From: Candidatus Poribacteria bacterium
GTDB taxonomy: Bacteria > Poribacteria > WGA-4E > WGA-3G
Direction of reading: 5' to 3'
Assembly: GCA_026702755.1 (NCBI GenBank)
Contig: JAPPBX010000062.1
Coordinates: 1 to 33,400, forward strand
DNA: 33,400 bases
The notes beneath the pieces were generated by a model. The model ran no database searches and was not told where the DNA came from. It saw only the letters and a list, made by a program, of their open reading frames with translations. Position numbers and translations under genes: made by a program. Positions 16,833 through 24,169 of this stretch are shown piece by piece. Every line of letters begins with the position of its first letter. The stretch's first letter is position 1.

Positions 16833-18107
16833 TCAGATCACATATCGCGGGAATCCAAACCCATCGTTAGCGACGTGGCTCCGCGCCGGAATCTGTGAGC
16901 GGTCCGGGATGATTAAATCCATCTCTGAAGTGTTTTCAATAACAGTACCATCACCGATACGGACCCCTTCTCCGATGTAGATTTTACCGGGTGCCTCGGA
17001 GGCACCGCGGATAGTTCCGATCACAACAGAAGAACCGATTCGACACCGGGGCCCCGTTTCAACAAACCCATATATCTCCGTGTTCGTACCAACAGTAGAG
17101 TGCTCAGCAATCTGAACAGGGCCAAGAAGACTCGTGTCTGTACCGATCTCAACAAAGTCCCCGATGACAGGGTGACGCTGCTTAACTTTAACACTCAAGC
17201 CACCAAGGGTACAAGGATAGATAACACACCCAGAGCCGATGATACCTGTCTGCCCAGTTGTTACACCCCGATGCGGGTGTTCCAAGAAATTGGCATCACC
17301 TATCTGTGTTTCAGGATGTAAATCGGCTTGATAGTAGCGTCCAGCGAGCTCTGAAATAGCGCGAGGCAGCAATGGAACTGGGACCCTGTGGAGGTTTGGA
17401 CTCTCCTCAGGAGCATCACTTCGGGTCAAAGCGTATGCGACATCGTGGTAAAAGAGCACACGCCACCCCGGGTAGGTACTCCCTACCAATTGGAGTTGAT
17501 AATCCAAAACGGATACGAGATTTAGAGTGCCGAGGAAGTCTTGGTACGGTTCAAAGGTGCGTTCCTGAATTGCGGTGTCAACTTGGGAGCGAAAATCAAT
17601 GGCTGCGAGTTTCTCACGGGAGATACCGTTGTGGAGGAGATATGCATCCCAGACAGCAGGGTCTTTGAGAGAGGCGAAGCGATTCCAGAGTGCGCGACTT
17701 TTAAGCCGCGGCAGTTCCCAAAGCAGTGAAAAAACGGTTTCAAGGGCGGCATCGAGATGCGTTTCATCTGTGACAGCCAAAAAGGATTGTGCGACCATCG
17801 CATATAACTGATCTGCAACCTCTTCGATCGCCTCTGAGAGTTCGCGTTTCTGGTGCTCAAGATGCGGCGCATTATGGGACCCCGGTGCAACACATTCCAA
17901 CAAATTGCCGAGCACAGTTTCAAGAATATCTCGATTGACGAACCCACGTCCAGAGCGCTGTGCCAAACCTTCTCGACTCATGGCGTCGATACGCAAAGCG
18001 TTCAATTCCGATTTGCTATAGATAGGACCGAGCCGTCTCAGTGTTTGGGTTAGCAACGGCTTTTTTCGGTGTTCATAAGAGGCATCAAAAAGTGTTGTTT
18101 CAGTCAT
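16833..18107 (-). CDS. CysE-like left-handed beta-helix acyltransferase
   Basis: 424 aa. The C-terminal half (about 240-424) contains hexapeptide repeats and the serine O-acetyltransferase pattern: DLHPETQIGDANFLEHPH, GVTTGQTGIIG, TLGGLSVKVKQRHPVIGD and VEIGTDTSLLGPV. The Asp-His of CysE (DHGTG) is here Glu-His (EHPHRG), which may still be active. The N-terminal ~230 residues are helical and unlike the normal SAT N-terminal domain. The extended C-terminus beyond the helix turns back to DGFGFPRYVI. Function as serine acetyltransferase is plausible because of the aminotransferase next door, but another acyl acceptor is possible. There is no clear RBS. The gap upstream holds the palindrome at 18151. 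Confidence 0.75.
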   Translation of the reverse strand: MTETTLFDASYEHRKKPLLTQTLRRLGPIYSKSELNALRIDAMSREGLAQRSGRGFVNRDILETVLGNLLECVAPGSHNAPHLEHQKRELSEAIEEVADQLYAMVAQSFLAVTDETHLDAALETVFSLLWELPRLKSRALWNRFASLKDPAVWDAYLLHNGISREKLAAIDFRSQVDTAIQERTFEPYQDFLGTLNLVSVLDYQLQLVGSTYPGWRVLFYHDVAYALTRSDAPEESPNLHRVPVPLLPRAISELAGRYYQADLHPETQIGDANFLEHPHRGVTTGQTGIIGSGCVIYPCTLGGLSVKVKQRHPVIGDFVEIGTDTSLLGPVQIAEHSTVGTNTEIYGFVETGPRCRIGSSVVIGTIRGASEAPGKIYIGEGVRIGDGTVIENTSEMDLIIPDRSQIPARSHVANDGFGFPRYVI

Positions 18108-18150
18108 TTTTTTCGCGCTCCAATCCTACAGAGGCAGGAGCTTATGTAGT

Positions 18151-18179
18151 CGTAGGGGTTGGGTAACCCAACCCCTACG
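18151..18179. repeat. perfect 14-bp-arm palindrome at the aminotransferase stop
   Basis: CGTAGGGGTTGGGT and its complement ACCCAACCCCTACG flank a single A. It overlaps the 3' end of the aminotransferase, whose TAG stop (18175-18177) lies in the palindrome's outer arm. It is the same family as 10998-11022. Confidence 0.85.
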
Positions 18180-19308
18180 AAACGAAAACTTCCTGGGCAG
18201 CTGTGACACCCGCACCAAGGCGGATGTCGTAACCAATCTCTACTAAGCCTCGCTCAAACGCAGAAATAGCGACAATAACGTCATTCTCATTCATCCAACC
18301 GAGATGCGCAATCCGGACGATCTTTCCACTTAACTGGCTTTGACCACCGGCATAAGTAATGCCATAAGCGTCGCGCATCAGATTAACAAATGCCTTCCCA
18401 TCAATCTCTGTCGGGAGACGGATTGAGGTTAAGGTATTCGCCGGTGATACCGCAAAGAGGGGGAGTCCTAATGCCTTAACTGCGCTTCGGGTTGCAGTTG
18501 CCAGACGACTATGACGCGCAATTGTATTGCGAATACCCTCTGCACAGATACGATTCAAGGCACATTGAAGTGCTGTCAGCAGTGTTACTGCAGGTGTGTA
18601 GGGAACAGATCCTTCTAATCCGCTCTCATAAGCCTTTCGGTAATCTAAGTAGTATTTCGGGAGGTCCGAACGTTCGATTGCGTCCCATGCGCGCTGATTG
18701 AGTGCAGCGAACGCCAAGCCCGGCGGTGTCATCAACCCTTTCTGAGAGCAGGACACGACAACATCCACACCCCAATTGTCCATCTGTAAGTCATCCGCGC
18801 CGAGGGCACTAACGGCATCAACCACAAGGAGCGTCGGACGAACCCGTGTCAGACCTGCCAATGCTTCAATGTCGTGTAAAGCCCCCGTCGAAGTCTCACA
18901 GAGCGTTGCGTAAACCGCTTTTATATCAGGATGCTCAGTCAAAAGCCCTTCCACTGCTTGTGGGTCAACAGAATTTCCGTATGTTACGTCAATCGGTATA
19001 ACTTCAACGCCGAAGGCGGTGCAGATTTCGCTCCACCGTTCCCCAAATTTACCGCTTCGGATCACAACGACCTTGTCCCCACGAGACAGTAGATTCGCAA
19101 CCGCGCCTTCCATACCACCAGTTCCAGATGATGTTAAGAAGAGGACATCGTTCTCGGTTTGGAAGACGTGTTTGAGTTTTTCAAGAACGTCTTTAATGAG
19201 TGCTACAGTATCTTCGCTGCGGTGATAATCAATCGGTTGTGCCATCGCCAATGCCGCTTCAGGCGGAATTGGCGTGGGACCGGGTGTAAAAAGCCATTTT
19301 TTTTTCAT
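18175..19308 (-). CDS. class V aminotransferase (alanine/serine-glyoxylate type)
   Basis: 377 aa, PLP-dependent fold type I enzyme. The start FTPGPTPIPPEAALAMAQP and HRSEDT match the serine/alanine-glyoxylate aminotransferase group. Residues FLTSSGTGGMEGAVANLLS bind cofactor phosphate, VDAVSALGADD supplies the Asp to the pyridine nitrogen, and SCSQKGLMTPPGLAF carries the PLP-binding Lys. The C-terminal Arg that holds substrate carboxylate is expected in GKIVRIAHLGWM. Neighbouring CysE-like and hydroxyacid dehydrogenase genes suggest serine/glyoxylate metabolism, but this is inferred. There is no clear RBS in front of the ATG; the leader contains the heptad hairpin 19319-19417. Its stop is supplied by a palindrome. 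Confidence 0.9.
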   Translation of the reverse strand: MKKKWLFTPGPTPIPPEAALAMAQPIDYHRSEDTVALIKDVLEKLKHVFQTENDVLFLTSSGTGGMEGAVANLLSRGDKVVVIRSGKFGERWSEICTAFGVEVIPIDVTYGNSVDPQAVEGLLTEHPDIKAVYATLCETSTGALHDIEALAGLTRVRPTLLVVDAVSALGADDLQMDNWGVDVVVSCSQKGLMTPPGLAFAALNQRAWDAIERSDLPKYYLDYRKAYESGLEGSVPYTPAVTLLTALQCALNRICAEGIRNTIARHSRLATATRSAVKALGLPLFAVSPANTLTSIRLPTEIDGKAFVNLMRDAYGITYAGGQSQLSGKIVRIAHLGWMNENDVIVAISAFERGLVEIGYDIRLGAGVTAAQEVFVS

Positions 19309-19318
19309 ATTTTTTTAA

Positions 19319-19417
19319 GGTTATAAGTTATAAGTTAAGAGGTTATAAGTTAAGAGGTTTTTGATTGCGTTACGTACCCCTCTTAACCAACAACTTACAA
19401 CCAACAACTTATAACTA
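19319..19417. repeat. AT-rich heptad-arm hairpin repeat
   Basis: The left arm is GTTATAA, GTTATAA, GTTAAGAG, GTTATAA, GTTAAGAGG. The loop is TTTTTGATTGCGTTACGTAC. The right arm is CCTCTTAAC, then CAACAAC, TTACAAC, CAACAAC, TTATAAC. The apex pair GTTAAGAGG (19349-19357)/CCTCTTAAC (19379-19387) is perfect, and the outer heptads pair in the same 7-nt phase. It fills the gap between the unknown 71-aa gene and the aminotransferase. Confidence 0.7.
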
Positions 19418-19422
19418 TTAAA

Positions 19423-19638
19423 TTAGGCGGTGTTGACAGCCACAACCGTTTTGCCTTCAACTTCTACAATAATCCACTCCTGGTCAAGGAGCTCGCACAG
19501 ATTCATAATTGCGGCACGTTGTCCTGTGCTATCCATCGGTACCTCAATGGTAAGCGTCGCGAACTCTTCCCGCTGTATTTCGCCCTGTTTATCGAATTTC
19601 ATTGGTGTAATCTGAATTTTTTTCAATCTTGCATCCAT
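19423..19638 (-). CDS. small protein of unknown function
   Basis: 71 aa. Strong RBS AAGGAGA just before the ATG. The sequence (RLKKIQITPMKFDKQGEIQR, then LTIEVPMDSTGQRAAIM, LLDQEWIIVEVEG) looks like a small beta/alpha protein with an alternating hydrophobic pattern. No transmembrane segment and no family recognised. It is the most upstream gene of the run that continues through the heptad hairpin to the aminotransferase. Confidence 0.65.
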   Translation of the reverse strand: MDARLKKIQITPMKFDKQGEIQREEFATLTIEVPMDSTGQRAAIMNLCELLDQEWIIVEVEGKTVVAVNTA

Positions 19639-19654
19639 ATTTTCTCTCCTTATT

Positions 19655-19744
19655 GGGTTGGACGGTTGGAAGTGTTTTGCTTGGGTGTTTCCCTTATGAA
19701 GATAGCACCACAGTGTTTCTCGCAGTCTTCCTGCTTTCCAACCC
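19655..19744. repeat. GGTTGG-arm imperfect hairpin
   Basis: GGGTTGG (19655-19661) pairs with CCAACCC (19738-19744), with GGAAG/CTTCC inside. The left arm repeats the GTTGGA word with 8-nt period. The word TTGCTTGGGTGTTTCC (19677-19692) also occurs at 4795-4810. The rest of this 164-bp gap shows no gene. Confidence 0.5.
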
Positions 19745-19802
19745 TCCTGAAAACCTAAAATTTGTTTCTTAATATTGCTTATAGCATTGACTATAATTTC
19801 AA

Positions 19803-20813
19803 TTATACATCGTCCATGAACGACAGGAGATCAATGCACTCTCCGCCACGGCGAGAGGACTCCCAACCTGCCAAGGTAGGGGCTAAAGAGAAGAGACCAT
19901 CGTGATAATCGCTTTGTAAAAGGCTCACATCCCCGGATTGAACAGCACGAATAAAGGTTTTATCCTGTTCCAACCACGGATCGAATTCCTCCGCCTGATA
20001 AAACACCTCGCCATTCACCACAATCCTATCGTACCCATAAATCTCAAGGCATCCGCCTTCATAGAAAATGACAAACCAAGGTTCATCCTTCGGGCTTGAA
20101 CCCGTTGAGACAAAACTGAGTGTCATCGTAGCGCCGTTCTCAAAGCAGTAATTGAAACTGGTAGAAAGCGGATTGGCATAAGCTGGACGTTCATAGTAAA
20201 ACGCCTGGACCTTGGCAACGTTCAAACCTGTCATGAAGCGGGTGTAATCTGTTGCGTGAACCCCCCAATCAAGGGCGCGACCGCCAGATTTATCCATCTC
20301 TTCCCACCACGTTTTGGGTCCACCCCTCGCTGAGGGTGGTAAACCTCCAAAACTCTGGAATCGGGCGTGCACGATGGACTTATCCGTCAAATACTGGCGC
20401 GCTTCTTGAAAAATTGGACGATACCGTTCGCGAAACCCAACGGTGCTGATAACGCCTGCTTGCTGAATGGCAGTGTTGATTCGGTGTGCTACCTGCATCG
20501 TGAGTGCTTGCGGCTTTTCACTGAAGATATGGATACCTTTCTGTGCAGCGGTTGCTTCAACATCAGTTCGTACATACGCCGGCACGATAGAGTATAGCAC
20601 GTCAATTTTTTCGGTGTCAAGCATTTCGTGTGCATCTTGATAGACGCTCGGAATCTTGAAATGTGTCGCCGTTTCCTGCGCTGTCTGTAAGTTGCTATCG
20701 CACGCCGCGACGATGTCAACCGACTTTGTTTCCAATAGGTTCGGAATCCGGGTTCGGTTCGCGAAATTCCCACATCCATAGAAAGCAACGCGAACGCGTG
20801 ATATTGTTGACAC
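19803..20813 (-). CDS. Gfo/Idh/MocA-family oxidoreductase
   Basis: 336 aa, GTG start with GGAG 10 nt upstream. NAD(P)-dependent enzyme: N-terminal Rossmann fold with VAFYGCGNFANRTRIP, the adenine-ribose Asp in VAACDSN, and FSEKPQALTM, whose Lys is the catalytic residue of the family. The C-terminal alpha/beta domain includes STVGFRERYRPIFQEAR and a WWEEMDKSGGRALDWGVHATD motif with the typical His. The family oxidises or reduces sugars, inositols and glycosides; substrate unknown. It lies 49 bp downstream of the WD40 gene on the same strand. Confidence 0.9.
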   Translation of the reverse strand: MSTISRVRVAFYGCGNFANRTRIPNLLETKSVDIVAACDSNLQTAQETATHFKIPSVYQDAHEMLDTEKIDVLYSIVPAYVRTDVEATAAQKGIHIFSEKPQALTMQVAHRINTAIQQAGVISTVGFRERYRPIFQEARQYLTDKSIVHARFQSFGGLPPSARGGPKTWWEEMDKSGGRALDWGVHATDYTRFMTGLNVAKVQAFYYERPAYANPLSTSFNYCFENGATMTLSFVSTGSSPKDEPWFVIFYEGGCLEIYGYDRIVVNGEVFYQAEEFDPWLEQDKTFIRAVQSGDVSLLQSDYHDGLFSLAPTLAGWESSRRGGECIDLLSFMDDV

Positions 20814-20862
20814 AATAAACGTTCTCCAAATTTTTTGAGATAAAGATCTCTATTGACACCTA

Positions 20863-22908
20863 TTAATTCTGCCCGAAATTCGATGCGACCAGCACTAAAT
20901 CTTGGATGTTCACCACGCCATCGCTATTCACATCTGCTGGATTCGCGCCAGTCTGTCCGAAATTCGATGCGACCAGCACTAAATCTTGGATATTCACCAC
21001 GCCATCGCCATTCACATCCTCTACGACTCGTAGCACAATAGGTGTGAATTCCCACAAGAGAATCGTGCCGTCAGCACTTCCACTGGCAAGCGTCCCACCA
21101 TCCCGAGAGAGCGCGAGTGCATTAACACCCAACACATGTCCCGTGAGTGTTGCTTGGAGTTCTCCAGTCTGTGTATCCCACAACCGAATCGTATTGTCCC
21201 AACTTCCGCTCGCAAGCCTTTTACCATCTGGAAAGAACACAACCGACTTGACACGAAATTTATGCCCGATGAGGGTTGCGTAGGATTGCTCCGTTTGTAT
21301 ATTCCACAATCGAACTGTGTTATCTCGACTACCACTGGCAAGTGTGACACCATCCGGACTAAACGCAACAGAATCAATAGGACGTGAATGCCCCCTCAAA
21401 GTTGCTTGGCGTTCTCTGCTTTCTACATCCCACAAATGAATTGTGTTGTCCTGACCGCCACTGGCAAGCGTGTGACTATTTGGGCTGAACGTTACAGAAT
21501 AGACATTGGCACCGGTTCTGAAAGTCGCTTTGTGCCCACTTGTATCTGCATCCCACAATCGAACTGTGCTGTCCCAACTTCCACTCGCAAGCGTTTGACC
21601 GTCTCGGCTGAACCCGATGGACTCCACACCAAACCTATGGCTTGCGATAGGCTCCTTAGGTTGGCGAGCGTGTACATCCCATAATCGAATTGCAGTATCC
21701 GGTTTCGCTCCGGCACTGGCAAGGGTTTCACCATCTGGACTGAACGCAACGGAAAAGACGCGCCCTTCGTGTCCAATGAGCGTGTCCTGGAGGTACCCTG
21801 TGTTCGCATCCCACAAACGAATCGCCTTGCCATCGTCTACACTTGCAAAAATCCTCCCATTAGGAGCGAACGCAATATCATTAACTGGAAAAGTATGTCC
21901 GGTGAGGGTAGATTCATGTTGGAAGGTGGTATAATCCCAAAATTGAATTACTTGGTCATTACCCGAACTGGCAAGCGTCCGCCAATCTGAACGGAATGTA
22001 ACAGACGTAACCGAATCCGTATGTTTTATACGGGTTGCCCTGTGTCCAAAAGTATATGCATCCCACAATCGAATCGTTTTATCTTCGCTCCCACTCGCAA
22101 GCATCTGCCCATCCGGACTGAACGCAACGGAAGTGACCGAATCCGTATGTTCGGTGATAGTCGCCTTGCGTTTAAAAGTTTGTGTATCCCACAACCGAAT
22201 TGTGTTATCCGCACTTCCACTCGCAAGGGTGCGCCCATCCGGACTGAACGCAACGGACGCAACCCCTTGTGTGTGTCCAGTGAGGGTAGTAGACTGGAAA
22301 CCATCTTCCGTACGACTCCATAACCGAATCTTGTTGTCTCTGTGTCCACCACCGCTCGCAAATGTTATCCCATCCAGACTAAAGGCGACGGAAGTGACCG
22401 CCCCGCTATGTCCTCTGACGGTTGTTATACGTTCACCGGTATCCGTATCCCACAATCGAACTGTTTTGTCCAAACTGCCACTTGCCAGTAAGTTAATCTG
22501 TGGCGAAAACGCGATGGAAAGAACATCGTTCCTGTGATCTTCAAGCGTCAATTTCTGTTCGCCTGTATGCGGGTTCCATAACAGGATTGTGTTATCCGAA
22601 CTTCCACTCGCAAGCGTTTCGCCATCAGGAGAAAATGCAACGACCAAAACCGGTTCTGTATGTCCGATGAGCAAGTCAATCTCTTGATGGGTTTCCCCAT
22701 CGTAAAGCCAGACACCGATGGAACTGGCAACGGCAAACAGGCTGCCATCCGGAGAATACGCAATGTTTCCTGTTATTACACCTTTACCGAGGCGTGCTCT
22801 GGCACCCTCGGGTAAATGCCATTGGGTATAATCCTGCGCGGAAACGCTCACATGAAATAGGATTGGAACAAGAAACAGCGTTAAAATCAAAAATCGTGTC
22901 AATTTCAT
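20863..22908 (-). CDS. secreted WD40 protein with C-terminal dockerin-like repeat
   Basis: 681 aa. A signal peptide (KLTRFLILTLFLVPILFHVS, VSAQ) precedes fourteen WD40 repeats, enough for two seven-bladed propellers (for example SVAFSPDGRTLASGSADNTI, RLWD). The C-terminus has two 28-residue units, DVNGDGVVNIQDLVLVASNF and DVNSDGVVNIQDLVLVASNF, like dockerin type I calcium-binding loops. This suggests an exported scaffold or protein-interaction protein, perhaps anchored through cohesin-type partners. Many open frames on the plus strand across this gene are shadows of its repetitive codons. Function beyond binding is unknown. Confidence 0.9.
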   Translation of the reverse strand: MKLTRFLILTLFLVPILFHVSVSAQDYTQWHLPEGARARLGKGVITGNIAYSPDGSLFAVASSIGVWLYDGETHQEIDLLIGHTEPVLVVAFSPDGETLASGSSDNTILLWNPHTGEQKLTLEDHRNDVLSIAFSPQINLLASGSLDKTVRLWDTDTGERITTVRGHSGAVTSVAFSLDGITFASGGGHRDNKIRLWSRTEDGFQSTTLTGHTQGVASVAFSPDGRTLASGSADNTIRLWDTQTFKRKATITEHTDSVTSVAFSPDGQMLASGSEDKTIRLWDAYTFGHRATRIKHTDSVTSVTFRSDWRTLASSGNDQVIQFWDYTTFQHESTLTGHTFPVNDIAFAPNGRIFASVDDGKAIRLWDANTGYLQDTLIGHEGRVFSVAFSPDGETLASAGAKPDTAIRLWDVHARQPKEPIASHRFGVESIGFSRDGQTLASGSWDSTVRLWDADTSGHKATFRTGANVYSVTFSPNSHTLASGGQDNTIHLWDVESRERQATLRGHSRPIDSVAFSPDGVTLASGSRDNTVRLWNIQTEQSYATLIGHKFRVKSVVFFPDGKRLASGSWDNTIRLWDTQTGELQATLTGHVLGVNALALSRDGGTLASGSADGTILLWEFTPIVLRVVEDVNGDGVVNIQDLVLVASNFGQTGANPADVNSDGVVNIQDLVLVASNFGQN
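20871..21022. repeat. tandem dockerin-encoding repeat, 84-bp period
   Basis: The DNA encoding the two dockerin units is nearly identical, offset by 84 bp (28 codons) with only a few base changes. It probably reflects recent duplication or ongoing homogenisation. Confidence 0.85.
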
Positions 22909-22948
22909 TGGGAAAACGCCTCGCTTAAAAACATCTACTGGAACGATC

Positions 22949-23839
22949 TTACTCCCGCCACGGCGGCACAGTCCATGTGTTAAACCACTCCCATTTCCAG
23001 ATAACCTGCTTCATCGGCATCTCGACCTCATATTCTATGCCTGCGGTGAAAGGAAGAAGACACGTTCTATCGCCGACTATTTCGCGCATCGACTCAATAA
23101 ACGCCATCTCATCAGTGACGTTTGGGGGCCAATGCCCTGCCGGTATCGGATCAGATTTCCGATCCGTCCGATAATGTGTCGGTATCACGAAGCGCGGCTG
23201 AATCAACTCCACCAATTCAATGAGGCGAGGCGCGAGTCCTTCGCCGAGACCGAGCTTCATGTGGATCAGGAAATCTACTTTGCCCCGGAGGTTTGCTAAC
23301 GCTGGGTAGGGTTCATGCAAATCACCGGTGTGTAAAATTGAGACATTCTTTGCGGTGTGCGTTATCAGGTAGCCGTTTGTTGGGATATCTGGTGTCTGAT
23401 TTTCGCCACTCTCAATTGTTTCGACCTGTATATCACCAAGATCAAGCGTCTCTGAACCTTGAAAGGCGCGTGATGTGCCTTGATTTTCGTTGAGATGCTT
23501 GGGATAAAGAACCTGCACCTTATCAGCGGGGACATGCTTCGTAATAGGTAGGTCACGTGCAAATGCGGCATCCCCATATTTTTCAGCGATGGGTTCTGCC
23601 GGTGTAATGCATCCGGGATTGACAAATAGTTTTTTGAAGTGCTCGCCGCGACATAACTTTCGCAGGGTTACGGGGTGGCAGTGGTCAAAGTGTTCGTGGG
23701 AAATAAAGATGTAATCATATATGGGTTCGGTATCCGCTAAGTTCTGATTGAACAGATACGGATCAAACGCAATATTGACATCGCCGAAGCACGCATCAAA
23801 CGCACCGCATCCCCACCATCTCAAAAATATGTTTTCCAT
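22949..23839 (-). CDS. metallo-beta-lactamase-fold hydrolase (UlaG-like)
   Basis: About 296 aa, starting at ATG 23839, which overlaps the TAA of the upstream gene (TAATG). A longer ORF to 23929 would add 30 unrelated residues. The fold has RWWGCGAFDACFGDV and the metal motif FISHEHFDHCHP (HxHxDH), then LHTGDLHEPYP and IPTHYRTD, as in the UlaG/RomA-type metal-dependent hydrolases that cleave lactone or phosphoester-like bonds. Substrate unknown. TAATG coupling with the antitoxin-like gene implies linked expression. It is 40 bp upstream of the WD40 gene on the same strand. Confidence 0.88.
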   Translation of the reverse strand: MENIFLRWWGCGAFDACFGDVNIAFDPYLFNQNLADTEPIYDYIFISHEHFDHCHPVTLRKLCRGEHFKKLFVNPGCITPAEPIAEKYGDAAFARDLPITKHVPADKVQVLYPKHLNENQGTSRAFQGSETLDLGDIQVETIESGENQTPDIPTNGYLITHTAKNVSILHTGDLHEPYPALANLRGKVDFLIHMKLGLGEGLAPRLIELVELIQPRFVIPTHYRTDRKSDPIPAGHWPPNVTDEMAFIESMREIVGDRTCLLPFTAGIEYEVEMPMKQVIWKWEWFNTWTVPPWRE

Positions 23840-24108
23840 TATTCCGTCCGCGTTAATCGCTGTTGCCACTTTTCTTTTTCCTTGCGCAGCCATGCGACAC
23901 TGTCGCGCATATCCTTTCGATCTGCCCACATCCCAAAGAAAGGCTGGTTGGCAAAATCCTCGTTCTCTTTTGTCGCTGTGCTTTGCGTGTTATCAGGGTC
24001 AATCGGTTCTATCTGTATGCGTACTTCAGTACCCTCCGGTAAGGAGAGCGGTTTAGATAATACAATGCGTCCATTGCTTATTTTCCCTTCTTCTATTATT
24101 AAAGCCAT
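23839..24108 (-). CDS. antitoxin-like small protein, orphan
   Basis: About 90 aa, ATG at 24108 with GGAGG 6 nt upstream; a longer ORF reaches 24153. The N-terminus (MALIIEEGKISNGRIVL, LSLPEGTEVRIQIEP) has the form of the AF2212/DUF104-like or VapB-like antitoxins, and the C-terminal helix contains FFGMWADRKDMRDSVAWLRK, a tail usually found ahead of PIN-domain toxins. Here the next gene is a metallo-beta-lactamase-fold protein, not a PIN toxin, and TAATG overlap couples the two. Its partner is therefore uncertain. Confidence 0.7.
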   Translation of the reverse strand: MALIIEEGKISNGRIVLSKPLSLPEGTEVRIQIEPIDPDNTQSTATKENEDFANQPFFGMWADRKDMRDSVAWLRKEKEKWQQRLTRTE

Positions 24109-24169
24109 TTTTTTCCTCCACTTTGAATCTGCTCCGCTTAAATTAGGTGTCACCCCTAAAGAACCGTGC

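Noticed and set aside
20871-21022. Tandem repeat that might look like a CRISPR array
   Set aside because: Only two copies, 84-bp period, and it encodes the dockerin-like units in frame.
20906-22537. Several long plus-strand ORFs across the WD40 gene
   Set aside because: They are antisense shadows of repeated WD40 codons, with repetitive composition and no RBS.
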